A DNA stretch of 64,000 nucleotides from assembly GCA_018806985.1 (NCBI GenBank), contig JADANN010000146.1:434001-498000 (forward strand), written 5' to 3'. A program made the position numbers and the translations under genes. How positions within the stretch are numbered: the first letter of the stretch is position 1; every line of letters starts with the position of its first letter. Below are positions 36,560 through 48,179 of this stretch, piece after piece. The notes beneath the pieces are model-generated. The model searched no databases, was not told the origin of the DNA, and worked only from the letters and a program-made list of their open reading frames with translations. The DNA is from Angiostrongylus vasorum (taxonomy: Eukaryota; Nematoda; Chromadorea; Rhabditida; Metastrongylidae).

Positions 36560-37009
36560 CTGAAATTTCAAACTATTCAAGTATCAACAATAGTTTCCTT
36601 ACAACTTCTTGGTCGCCATTACACATTACGATCGTTCGCTTCCAGATCAGTAGCTTTCTCAGTAATAAAAAACTAACCTTTAAAACCTATTCATCTGAAT
36701 ATTTTAAACAAGTACAGGAACAATGACGGATCCAGAAATGTTATCTGTCAGCCTGGTTTTTCCTTGGATTACTTTCTAACGTTGTTTACAACATATTTTT
36801 AAAAGTGTAGAAACAATGGCAGAGGAAAAAAAACGAGAATTGTTCCAGAAAGATGTCGACGAATCGTGGAGATTTCTGCATTCTAAAAGAATCCTGTTGC
36901 TAAAACGTCCGGTAACACTCCGATTTGAAAAGATCAGCGAGCACCTCTCGCAAGAGCCTAGGAATGCCGAGAAAAAATATAGCATACTCATGTAATCAGT
37001 TTTTGTTTA

Positions 37010-37315
37010 CTTCCTATTCTTCTTTCATGGCAGGGTACGATATAAAATATAACCACAGTGATGCTGGTGTATTCAAAATTCTGGATCACAAATTTCTGCG
37101 GTGGGGATCGAACACGTTATTACCCTTTCCGAGGGGCTAATGCGTTCATCACAACACCATGCTGGTCTTTAGCTTCACCTTCTCTCAGCTGCGTGGTGGT
37201 GAACGCGTTAGCCACCGGAAAGGGTAATAGCGTGTTTGATCTCCACCGGAAACACCTGCGGTTCAGAGTTTTGCGAATATCTCAACACCATTGTGGTTAT
37301 ACAGCACACTTGTTC
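37010..37315. repeat. R2 inverted pair, degenerate
   Basis: A reversed R2 (CATGGCAGGGTACG to CATGCTGGTC) abuts a forward head (GCGTGGTGGTGAACG) and TTGCGAATATCTCAACACC. It resembles the dimers at 0.5 and 25 kb but lacks the central spacer. Confidence 0.55.
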
Positions 37316-38304
37316 CAGAATTCCAAGAAAAACCAAATTCCATCAAAGCTGGTCATATCAGAGAGAAAAGAATGCTACAGTCCATTACATTGCAGCCGAG
37401 TATCAACACATTAGCTCTATTGATGTCATATGAAACCGTTCTAGTACAACGAAAGGAAGAGAAGTGCTCGGACCAACATCACATGAGACGGTGAGCCATG
37501 TAAGCAACCAAGCACGCAAGTATTCGTTTGGGCTTCAGTTATCGCAAATTTTACAGAAAAATTGGTACGCACGAAAATTCGGTTTGCTGGGTCCTGCCAC
37601 CATTCGCTACTGACTTCTTGCCAAGTGCAGCGTTGATCATTCAATCAGTAGCTGCAGCACGATTTAGTAGGCTTTAGGTCAGTGAAGCCTTGCAAAGACA
37701 CATGGTTGTTTATTAAACGCTCTAAGACTCAGCACATCTCAAATCCATAATGGGAGGTGAGTGCTTCTTATAAGGAAGTGAGAACATTCTTTAATCCAGG
37801 CCGTCCTAGGACTCCAGTAAGAACAAGGCTCGTTAAGCATTTAGCCACATTTCTAAAGAATAAGTCACTCTCAAACTGAAGCCGAATCCACAATTAGGTC
37901 AAAACGTTTTTGTAGATGACGGATTTGAGAGAAAAAAGGAACGAAAGAAGAGCTGAGATTAACATAGTAGTAAGGGTCGCTTATATAAAATACAAACACA
38001 CGGCTAACCGGAAAGGGGTGGATTAAGAACTCGCTCTTGAAAAGGTTTTCCGAAAATTACTAATTATAAACAGTGCTTCACAAGTGGAACAACACCTGCG
38101 TCCATAAGTTATAAAGGGAAAGCAAAAAGTGTGGCAGGTATACTCGGTGCGGTAAGACTAGCAGTTGTTAAGAACACACGTTGATATCAATGCACCAGTT
38201 ATGTGTTAAGTAACTAAAATTGATAGTAAAATAAAATGGAAACATGATGAAACAAAATAAATAAACAGCATTAAGGAAGTAAAATTAAATAGCAAATAAT
38301 AATC

Positions 38305-38668
38305 ATGGGAAGGAGCAGAGAGCACAGTGGTAATGATGCTGACCATCACGAGCACGGTGCTGGTTCGATCGCGCACCCGGCTTCACAAAGCCTCTCACAC
38401 TTCTAGGGTCGGGAAATGGGTGTCAGACTTGTCCAAAAAAAAATCACTGCATACAATCCAAGCGAAAAGGCTCTAACTCGGCTATCTCAGAACGTTAGTG
38501 AGAATCAACTCGACAGCATTCTACAACATTCAAGATAAAACGAAAATTCTCAATCAGCAGCTGAAGCCATATCTAAAACTTGGAAGAGGCTTAGTGGGAG
38601 ATGGATGTGGGGAAACGAATCGAATGTGAGAAGCGCAGGGATCCTTACAGTAGATGTGAAGATGGGTC
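38305..38668 (+). repeat. R4 SINE copy
   Basis: GGAGCAGAGAGCACAGTGG head, GCTGGTTCGATCGC box, end GTAGATGTGAAGATGGGTC. Confidence 0.68.
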
Positions 38669-38787
38669 GTAAAAAATAAAACAAAAATCTTTAAGAATCG
38701 TAAGAACTGGTTTCGTATTCCAGGAAATTGCACAGAAATTTTCATAGCTGTCAACTTTAAGAACTGTGAAGAAAAACGAAACCTTAC

Positions 38788-39577
38788 CACGACTGCTCGG
38801 TAGCAGCACGAGAAATCACTCGAATTCGCCATCGGTCGAACTTTATCACGATCGGCTTCAGCCCAATCGCAACTGATCACTTGAAAATGACCGTGAAAAA
38901 AAGCATTCAAAGCTTCAGATTTTCAAAGAAATCAATCCAAAAAACTACTGGTAAGTACTAAATATTGAAAAAAAAACAGATGAAGACTTGACGATAAAAG
39001 TATTATTTTCTTCTCCATTACGACATTAGGTCGCGTGTGGCGCAGTGATTGGAGGCGCCATTGCAACACACGTGAAATCGATCCCCGCGCCCATGGCCCA
39101 CCAAGCCCTCCATCCCTTCGGGATCGGCAAATTGCTACCAGACTTGTCTGGGAAGATAGCAGTACTGACTCGATACATTGGTAGGCCACCGCGAGTCATT
39201 ATAAAGGACAGATATGCATTCAGTCACCTCCAACGACACTTAATGAGGTCGAATGCATGGCGCATCTCTCAGGGATTGATCAACGCAGAGAGCGTTTTTC
39301 CTTTTTTTTATTACGACATTATCATAAAGTTTAAGTAGTTATCTAACACGACGACTAGAAAACGTGAAAAGATGAAAACAGGAAAGCAATAAGAAAAATG
39401 TTACCAACCGGTTCCGCACTCTTTGAGTTGTAAATGCTCGGGAGCACAGAGCGGCATCAAATTCTCAGGAATCTTTAAATAATCTGTGCACTGTCTTCTA
39501 CAAAAAACAGTTCGAATGACATCTCCATTAGAAATGACCGTCGATGTCGTCAGAAGAAGAAGAATTGTAACGCTCAT
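38788..39577 (-). CDS. N-terminal exons of an unidentified secreted or membrane Cys-rich protein
   Basis: Exon 1 (39405-39577) begins at an ATG that directly follows a TCTTCCAG acceptor, suggesting trans-splicing. It encodes MSVTILLLLTTSTVISNG, a signal peptide, then four cysteines (FCRRQC, LC, KEC). The GGTTG|GTAACA donor leaves two bases. Exon 2 (38788-38872) enters with one base and reads CCDWAEADRDKVRPM, then DFSCCYRAVV, ending at GTG|GTAAGG. If the donor were not used, the first exon alone would stop after KECGTGW, giving a 58-residue secreted peptide. I do not recognise the domain. The next exon is uncertain: a frame at 37441-37644 (CTWQEVSSEWWQDP...) looks protein-like but lacks a clear acceptor. 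Confidence 0.6.
39029..39305 (+). repeat. R1 SINE copy
   Basis: Head GGTCGCGTGTGGCGCAGTG, GAAATCGATCCCC box, tail GATCAACGCAGAGAGC. Flanking ATTACGACATTA sequences (39,017 and 39,311) may be a target duplication. Confidence 0.75.
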
Positions 39578-39659
39578 CTGGAAGATGCCCGAATGAAGCG
39601 AATAACGATTTCAAGCGGAAAGTTGGTCATCCGGCATGGAAGAACAAAGCGGGAAAGAA

Positions 39660-41040
39660 ACATGATGTTGTTATCAGTTTAAATAGAAGAAGAAAAGATG
39701 CTATTGTCAAAATCACTTATCAATGTTCCATTTTCATTATGCCCTAAATAGCTTTTTTTTAGAAAAGGATATTCGTTGACGAGCACTGCATCGATTCAAT
39801 AGGTAGAGTGGCCGAAAGCTGGCGAATGTAGATCATCCAGGTACGGCGGATTAACGGATTTTTTACGATCAACCGTGCCACCTAGAAAACAAGCGACCCT
39901 CGTGTATAAAAAGCACCGAATAAATCGAAGTGGAAGCCATTTACATAGGAGGTCGTGTTGGTGGGGATGTTGAGAATAGCGACATGCCACTTCGCTCTGA
40001 GATTGATTACCTTATTACACACCTATCCTGGAATATCGCTAAACAAAATGGAAATGGAACGATGTAATACGAAAAGAAAGCTGAGCGCAGCAAAAAAATT
40101 CCGCACTCTTCACATGACAAATAAAATTAAGGCATACTGTTAAATAAGAAACGTTTAACTCTAAAGAAAACTCGATTGACACCAATACAGTCGCCATTCA
40201 CAATGTCCCGTATTAGAACAATTTAGCCGCTCCCACGCTGGGACACGATATCCTACGTCTATCTTTACTAATCCTTTTAACAAGAAGGTATCCGCAGGTA
40301 GGCGCTGCGTTTTGTTTTCACAACGGTTTACCAACTGCTCAGCTTCTGAATGGGCATCAGCTAGAGGTAGTTAACGTTATGCGGGTATACTCCTGGGCAG
40401 TATTCTGGATGGATATTCAAAATCACTCCAAGCTCAGTAACTCTTCATGAGATGATAAGCGTTCGACTTTCGCTGTAGTTAAATACTGAGGGGCATTTTC
40501 CAGCTCCAATGAGAACGTGGTAAAATATAGCGAGGATGAAGCAGAGAAAGGTAAAAGAAAACCTTTTCTCAAGTGATGACGTGATCTTACATACTGTGCG
40601 AACCTCAATACTTCTTTTATTTGGCTCATCGCAACATACTCATTGTCTGCAAAGCTTACGATTTGCGTGCTGGTTCGGTTACCACAAGAGTTTACTTTTC
40701 GGTGAATGTCGTTGAATGCCACATTGATTCTCCTTGGAATTATTGTATAGTTCTACCAGTTTGTCCTCAGGTCTTCGAGGCAGTTTCCGGACCTTTTTTT
40801 TCCGGGCAGAACTTCCGAAGTTATGGGTCAAAGTGAGGTTCAGGGAGACAGCTTTGGGTGCCATTTGCTGATCCCGGAGAGGTAGGAAGTTGGGCACCCC
40901 TAGAGTGGTCGAACCAATAATCACATGCGTATTATTTCCTCGCATATATAGCCTTTATGCTTCCCATCCTCTGAACAAAAAAAAGATAACTCATTGTTTT
41001 TTTCCATGAGTAAACACGCGGTTGCTAGTAAAGGATTTAT
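39660..41040. other. Nothing recognised except a diverged SINE body
   Basis: At 40,720-40,930 the phrases TTTTTTTCCGGGCAGA and GATCCCGGAGAGGTAGG resemble an old SINE body. The rest is unassigned. Confidence 0.35.
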
Positions 41041-41050
41041 CAGTACGCAA

Positions 41051-41330
41051 GGGCGGGTGTGGCGCATTGGTTGGAGGCGCCATTGCGACACACACATGGA
41101 ATCCATCCCCCGACCATGACTCACCAAGCCTTCCATCCCTCCGGGGTCGGCAAATTGGTATCAGACTTGTCTGGGAGGATAGCAGTACTGGCTGCTAGAT
41201 AGGTCACTAGGAGTCATTGTAAAGGCCAGATATGCATTCAATCACCTCCAAACGATGTTTAATAAAGTCGAATGCATGGCGCATCCCTTAGAGATTGATC
41301 AACGCCGAGAGCTTTGTCCTTTTGTTATCA
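41051..41330 (+). repeat. R1 SINE copy
   Basis: Head GGGCGGGTGTGGCGCATTGG, GGAATCCATCCCC box, tail GATCAACGCCGAGAGCTTT. Confidence 0.72.
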
Positions 41331-41532
41331 GCACGCAATAGCTGACGTTCCGGCAGTTTCGCCTTCCCATGAAAAGTCAAACTGACATGCAATCTACTCA
41401 CGCAAACACTTTCATAACCCTAGCAGATAAGACTTAACACATAAATTTGTATTCGTTTAATAAACAGCTTCTTTCAAACATCCAACGACGATGAACATTT
41501 CCCAAGATCGACTTTCTATTAACCTCGGCATT

Positions 41533-41900
41533 GGATTATAAATCTGTTGTTCTCTTTTTTACAGCAATCGCGAGGTTGTTATTCAGCACACCCCTACTTC
41601 CTTACAAATATAACACAAACAACACAACGGTAGCTGACGTTTCGGCAGAATCGCCTTCTTCAGAGCCTGGAAGAGTACACTAATAGTAATTTACTAGGTC
41701 AAACGCTTCAATAACGCAAGCAAAAAAAAATGAAAATCTGAACATCATCATGGCCGGCCGTCATCACGAGCATGGTGCTAGTTCGATTCGATGAAACAGC
41801 TTCCGTTGTGTTGTTTGTGTTATATTTGTAAGGAAGTAAAGATGTGCTGAATAACAACCTCGCGATTGCTGTAAAAAAGAGAACAACAGATTTATAACCC
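41533..41900. repeat. Long inverted repeat, about 97-base arms
   Basis: The arms at about 41,533-41,628 and 41,803-41,900 are reverse complements with few mismatches (CAGCAATCGCGAGGTTGTTA and its complement at the core). The loop holds a hammerhead-like motif and an R4 head fragment. The arm sequence is the Penelope-associated repeat also seen at 9,170-9,290. Confidence 0.75.
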
Positions 41901-42247
41901 ATTATTTTGACGTTTAATCACTTTATTCATTCATTTCATTTACCGAAGAAAAGAAGGAGAGAAATCCAAATAATGAGGAATAAACGCCATTACATTGATG
42001 AGAGTGCGGTTCCTTCCAGGATAATATTCTTTAACATTCCTTCCAAATAACAGTGATTCATTTGGCTATGATGAAGCAGCTAGAAAGAGAAAGAACGACT
42101 TTAGATAAGGGGTACTAAATCATTTTATAAATATTGTTAGATCGCAATCTTCAACAGACTTTCTTGAATGTTCCTGGAATATGTTATGTGGACAAAGAAG
42201 ATTTACACAGTAATATGTACATTTAAAACGACAAATTAAGTGAATAT

Positions 42248-42608
42248 ATCAGCGGACAGCACAGCGGTAGTGATGGCCGTCATCACGAACATGGTGCTAA
42301 ATCGGTTGCGCTCCGAGCCAACCCAAGCCTCTTATCCTTCCGGTGTCGGGAAATTGGAACCGGACTTGTCTCGGAAAAAAGCACTCTCTTCATTCCTATT
42401 GGGAACGCTCCAGTCCGGCTATCTCAGAACGCTAGTGAGAATCAACTCGACAGCATTCTACAACATTCAAGATAAAACGAAAATCCTCAATCAGCAAGCG
42501 AAACCACACGTGAAAGTTCGAAGATCTTCGTGGACAATGGATGCGAGAAAACGAATCGAATGTGAGAAGTGCTGGGATCCGCGCAGTAGATGTGAAGACA
42601 GGTCAAAT
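42248..42608 (+). repeat. R4 SINE copy
   Basis: GCGGACAGCACAGCGGTAG head to GTAGATGTGAAGACAGGTC end, closely matching the 38.3-kb copy. Confidence 0.68.
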
Positions 42609-43479
42609 AAAACAAAAAATTAGGCGAATACATATTCATTGGCCATGCTGAAGTTACAGCAAAGTCAGTTTTTGAAGTACTGTTACGCTCTGTGCTAGCT
42701 AATGATACCGACTGCTGTAGGACGGATTGCCCGGAGAAAAACAAAGGCGACTTCACCTTGTTCAAAACCTGAAAGTATTTTACGTAGGGCTATCCATATA
42801 ATTCGAGGATCTGTCCACAGTACTGATGAAGATCTATTAGATAAATGAAAACCACTTCGTTTGAAAAGTAGTCACCGTTCAGTTAGATGGGGAACCACCT
42901 GTGTGTTGTTAACGTGTGGAATGACGAATGAAACCCACCCAGATCAAAAAAAAAGAAAAGAGAAAAAAACGTGGAAAGTGCAGAATAGTTCAATGTTTAA
43001 GTGGTCGGGAAGAAACTTTGCTCAAATTAGAGTGTTGGCCATGGAACAGCGATCAACATCAAGCCTTGCCATCACTTTCTTGTCTAAGGTGGAATCTCCT
43101 CTTGGCCTCTCCTCTCATCCTCCACGCATGAAAAATGCACCCATCAGAAATGTATACGGCAAGGCTAAAAACTTGTGCATAGAAGAATAGGAAAGGACGG
43201 AATAGCTAAAGTTGGCACGAAAAATAGCCATTTCCAGTGGCCACGAAGGGGCAGCCAGTGGGGTCAGATCAAAAAGTTGTGATATGCGCCAGAATAATGA
43301 CTTAAACCTATACAAGATCAATATCAAGCTACCCTCATATAAAACGAAATAAGTTACGCCATTAGAAGGTACATAAGAAAAAGTGATCGTGAGAATTCAA
43401 TGGCGGTCACTGACCTCCTACCCAATACTCAACGCGGTCAATTAGTCCGCAAAGTCCGTCTCTAGGACCGCATGTGCAG

Positions 43480-43793
43480 TTTAGAAAACTGTATAATCTC
43501 TCCTAGTGGGAGAGACGGGATTGCACCAATTCACGACTGGTGGGCCACTCTGTCTCCGCATAAAAGAACCTCTCCTAGTGGGAGAGACGGCATTGCACGA
43601 ATTCACGACTGGTGGGCCACTCTGTCTCCGCATAAAAGAACATCTGGATGGGGAAGTAAAAATTCGACAAAGTACTCCTCTAGGTACACATTGGGCGCTG
43701 TTGCACAATGGTAATGATTTCGTGGTGAGCGTCACGACCCTAGCATCATCGAAAGGTCTAAAGATGAACCAGAAAGACGAATATCACACGTGA
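43480..43793 (+). mobile_element. Penelope-type GIY-YIG fragment with a 72-base tandem duplication
   Basis: Starts with a PSGRDG linker, then GGPLCLRIKEHLDGE and STPLGTHWALLHNGNDFVV, the C-terminal half of the GIY-YIG domain. The 72-base unit at 43,498-43,569 repeats at 43,570-43,641 with two visible changes, repeating RPL-R-KEHL-like residues in frame. Frameshifted overall. Confidence 0.72.
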
Positions 43794-44459
43794 TATGGCG
43801 CCTTATTTCGAACTGATTTTTTGACCTGGCTAGATCCCACTTGTCATCCCATGGAAACAACATACAGGTGGTCTCTCACCAAACAAAACTGTCAGTAGTG
43901 GGCTTTAAACGCAGTGACGTTCACTTATATAATAGATTTTCATTACTACTAAAGATAGCTTACCGAATTATATGGACATCATTACATAAAATACGTCTAG
44001 GCTGTGAGGAAGACAAAGTCGCCGTGACGTCACCTATGGAAACACAGCAACAACAATATTAGATACTATTCTCTTGTCATCGCAACAAGGGTAGTTCTTA
44101 AGAATACGTACAGATATCGATTACTTTTTTAAAGGCAAACGGTCTTTTGAGTTATTAACAGACCATCAGTACCAACAACTGTCGTCTATAAAAAAGTGCT
44201 ACCGAGCGAAGTTACTTCATTCGAGTGCCGCCCCTCTGGATTCGAATCGATGCGATAGCGAAGACCCACATCGGAAGAATGAACAACTGTGGACAATCCA
44301 CTCGGATCAATATGGCTCTGGAAAAGGAGAAAGCATCGAAACGTTAGCCGAATACAATGTTTTATCAACCTCGTGTTTGCTTATCGTTGAAAAATTACAT
44401 GATACCCGTTAAGTTCATAATGTTCTTTCTAAATAACCTACCATCACATCTCCTCCCAA

Positions 44460-44838
44460 CAGTTTACTCCCTCATCGTGGCTGGGAGGTTTGCTGGGTGT
44501 CGGGCCGCGATGTACAACGGGGGTATTCATCTCCCCGGCAGGGTCTCCCAAGCCGAGAAGAAGTCCGGCTTTTTCAACAGGATGCCTAGTTAAGAGCAAA
44601 CCAATACCAGGATCGACCACCGTCCTGGTATCAAACTAATCTCATGGTGGCAAATCTTCTCTTGATCCACAACGACGGCGACTACCTGTGGTGGTGACGA
44701 CCTGGAGCAGACCTTGGCTATCTGACCTCGGCACTCCAGGGAAACACAATAGCTAAACCAGTAAAATTCCGAAAAATGGAGATTATGCTGGGGCCCGCAC
44801 AACCAGTGAGGACGGGCCGTCCAAGTACTCAAGTAAGT
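44460..44838 (-). repeat. R3 dispersed repeat
   Basis: Reversed copy, AGTTTACTCCCTCATCGTGG to GAGGACGGGCCGTCCAAG. Short R3 ends also occur at 53,090-53,145 and 54,625-54,690. Confidence 0.6.
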
Positions 44839-45344
44839 CATCACATCTACTGCTCACATCCCAGCTGTGCTGGCAATCAATTCGTTTTTTTTTTAATGAG
44901 TGTCGTAGAATGCTGGTCGAGTCTATTGCTTGCGATCTTGAAGACAGCGAAGCCAAGGCGTTCCCAACTGGATTGGAGGAGAGGGTTGCGGATGGGTTGC
45001 ACCTTCATGAACTGCATCTCTAATCACTGCGCAGCCACTCCTAATCAACACACAATACTTACTAACGAACTAAATTATATCTTTTAACTGCACCACAGAA
45101 ACTCTTTACGAGGCCGTTTGAACAAGATGTTTTAGAGTTGACCACAGATAGAGGAATTGCAGAGGTGTGGAGGTAATTTACTAATCCATGACGTCATCAT
45201 AAGTGTCATCTGGTGTGAAGAAATAAAAGAGGAAGGTAGCAAAAACTAGGAATGAAGCAGAAACAAGATAAAAACAGTGTCAAGGTAAATAATGAAGGGC
45301 TAAAGCGGTAAAAACAAAGGAAAAAGAAACCAAAGAAAGTGTTA

Positions 45345-45620
45345 AGTAGATATTCCCAAGACCGACTTTCTATTAACTTCGGCATTAATTGATAATTCGG
45401 TGTTTTCTTCAATAAGCAGGCACGAGGTTGTTATTATAGAATTTATTAGGATACAATAGCTAACGTTTCGGCGGTTTCGCTTTCTACAGGGCCTGGAAGG
45501 GTCAAATTGACATGCAGTCTACTCAGACGAACACTTTCATATCCTTGGCAGATAAGACTTAACACATAAATTCGCATTCGCATAATAAACAGCTTGATTT
45601 AAACACCCATCCTTTATTCG
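45345..45620 (-). repeat. Penelope-associated terminal repeat
   Basis: CCAAGACCGACTTTCTATTA, GCACGAGGTTGTTATTAT, TAGCTAACGTTTCGGCGG and CATGCAGTCTACTCAG. Confidence 0.55.
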
Positions 45621-45776
45621 TTACAAGTATTCCAATTAGTGGGTGGAGAGCAACCGCACAGAGTAATACATGGGCGAGGACTGTCCACCAGTTAATAGGA
45701 ATACTTACCTTTTTCCTACATTTTTACATTTTTTTACATTCACACTTCCACTTTCTGTTCATTATTAATGCTTAAA

Positions 45777-46056
45777 TCGAGTGCGTGTAGTGCACTTGTC
45801 AGAGGTGCTTTGTAATACACATGCGATCCTTAGTTCGCGTCCGCTCCCTGGAAAACCGGGACCCTCAACCATTTCGGAGTGCACGAATGACGTCAAAGCT
45901 GTCTGTGAGGACACAGCCACTGATTTTGCACGTCGGTAGGCAGTCGCAATTCACTATACAGGTCCAGTTTGCATTTAGTCGCCTCTACGATTATTTTGAC
46001 TGGATTTCTAGTGCTTCCATCAGGGAGTGATCATCACTGAACGCTTAACCCTTCTC
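45777..46056 (+). repeat. R1 SINE copy, diverged
   Basis: Head GAGTGCGTGTAGTGCACTTG; the body is recognisable only by position and the ATCACTGAACGC tail. Confidence 0.5.
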
Positions 46057-46659
46057 CATGGTAACATTGCATTCTTCGAAATGCTTATACTAAATCTTTA
46101 CTACCTTCATTGGTTTACGTCTTTAGCGCTTGTATGGTCGTCTATGCACAACGTATAAAAGACGCACGTATGAAAGAACTCCTAGTTGGGAAAGTTAAGG
46201 TCAGATAGAACACTCCACCAGACGCGCATATCGCATGGAAATCTAAAATATCCGCGCGTAAAACTCTTGATGTGCTGTGGATAAATTCAAAATCCAAAAA
46301 TGGACTTGAGTTGTGATCATGTGTGACCTCTCCAAACAGTTAGACCGATTTTTTGACCTGACATAGACACCCACCAATGTAACATCTTGTGCGGCTGGTC
46401 CCCAACAATAACTGAAGGACTTAAAAAGGACAAAATGGTGAGTTTTCAAAAATTGGTACTTATTATGGTAAATAAATTCATGTACTGAGTTTTTCTGAAT
46501 AAGTATTGAAATGTTTTTCTGAGTAGACTGCATATCAATATGACCCTTCCAGACTCTAGTGGAGGCGAAACCGCCGAAAGCGTCAGCCAATGCTGAGTAG
46601 AGCTTTTGTTGCAATCTCGTGTCTGCTTAAGGAAGAAGAAAATTAGCTTTTAAAAAATG

Positions 46660-46935
46660 ATAAAGCTCTCGCCGTTGATCAATCCCTGAGGGATGCGCCA
46701 TGCATTCGATTTCATTAAGTATCGCTGGATGTGATTGAATGCATATCTGGCCTTTACAATGATTCGCGGTAGCCTAGCGATGTACTGAACCAGTTCTACT
46801 ATCCTCCCAGACAAGTCTGGTACCAATTTGCCAATCTCGTAGAGATGGAAGGGCTGGTGGGCCATGGGCGCAGAGATCGACTCCACGTGTGTGTCGCAGT
46901 GGCGCCTCCAACCACTGCGCCACACGCGCCCCTTA
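46660..46935 (-). repeat. R1 SINE copy
   Basis: Complete reversed unit ending CACTGCGCCACACGCGCCCC; one of the least diverged copies. Confidence 0.75.
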
Positions 46936-47177
46936 GCCTTCAATATGAGTTCAATATTACGGGTTAATTAGATGAATGTCAAACATTCTGGAGAAGGATA
47001 AAAAAGGGAAGCAGAAAAGAAACAGTGACATTTTTATGTAAAATAACATTGTATAGGCAACGACATTTCCTAATGCTGTACTATTATGCATAACTGCAGA
47101 GCTCATCTATTTAGCTCATTTATGTACCTTCGCTCTATGCAACTGAATTATAATGTGAACAGTATTTTTGAAAAACT

Positions 47178-47734
47178 TTGCAGAGCAGAAATTATGACGT
47201 AAAGACAGCAGTTTGGACAAATCTACTTCTACGAATACAAATTTGGATGTACGCAGCTCAGACAGTTCAAAACATTAATGAGATACGAAGCCAAGGAAAT
47301 GTTAACAAACAGGTAGTGCGACGATCGTTGGGAAAAATTCTTTGCGGCGAATTCGACCTTGAAGGTGAGGGAGGACGCAGACGTCGCCCTGCTATTAACG
47401 ACGATGATTTGAAGGGTTTGGTGAAAATACACACATATATATAAACAAACAGACACACAAATACACACACATGCATGCATGCATGCACGCACGTACGCAC
47501 GCACGCACGCACGCACACACACACATTATAATTGCTTCTAAGTACTTAGAGACAACGGGAAAACGGAAGAAGTTCGACAAATGGACATCACACGAATTGT
47601 GCGACAATCAAAGAGATCGTCGTCTTGAGCAATCGTCGGCGCTTCTTCTGCGCAACCAGAACGACCTGTTTCTCCACGGTATTATGACGCTCAACGAGAA
47701 TACAGGTTGGAATTTGAGATCAATTTCCGAGTAA
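47178..47734 (+). pseudogene. Mariner transposase remnant interrupted by a microsatellite
   Basis: The first part reads AAQTVQNINE... GKILCGEFDLEGEGG... INDDDLKGLV, the helix-turn-helix half of mariner (SETMAR-like) transposases. A TA / ACAC / ATGC / ACGC repeat at 47,435-47,525 follows. Then comes KYLETTGKRKKFDKW, HELCDNQRDRRLEQSSALLLRNQNDLFLHGIMT, the start of the catalytic half. The TCDEKW catalytic box is replaced by TLNENTG and the frame ends soon after. Frameshifts confirm it is dead. Confidence 0.82.
47435..47525. repeat. TA / AC / ATGC / ACGC microsatellite
   Basis: Short TATA run, then CACACA, ATGC repeats and ACGC repeats, inside the mariner remnant. Confidence 0.85.
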
Positions 47735-48179
47735 CCTAATAGTTATGATGGAAATATGTAATATGACTGTGAAGGCTTTGTCAGAAACAAAGGGACGATT
47801 TCTTTTTCGCTGAAAACGAGCGATTAAGATATTTAGGCAATGAATGACATGTGATGTCACCACCTACTGTTATGAATGGAAAGCAAACAAGAACTGAAGA
47901 GCAGGGGTCGCAGAATTCAAGCGGTTAGCAGACAATGTGTGGGAAGAACTAGTGTGTACTTGTGAAGAAAGATCTTCTTGTTCTCGATCTTAGAAAGATT
48001 ACAGGAAGAAGGTAGAAAAACATTATAAAATGAGCTGCTCAGTGTTAACCACTGCTTACAACCAGGAAAGCCGTCCGATTTCGAGAACACAAAAGCTTCT
48101 ATTGGCGTGAAACAGTCCTCTCAAAACGATTTAGGATACTGAGGGAGCTCGACGCTGCGAAATGAAAGGACGAGTTCGC

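Noticed and set aside
39029..39100. tRNA-like sequence with A and B boxes
   Set aside because: It is the head of a SINE present in over a dozen copies with the same body; no clean acceptor stem was found, so it is not called a tRNA gene.
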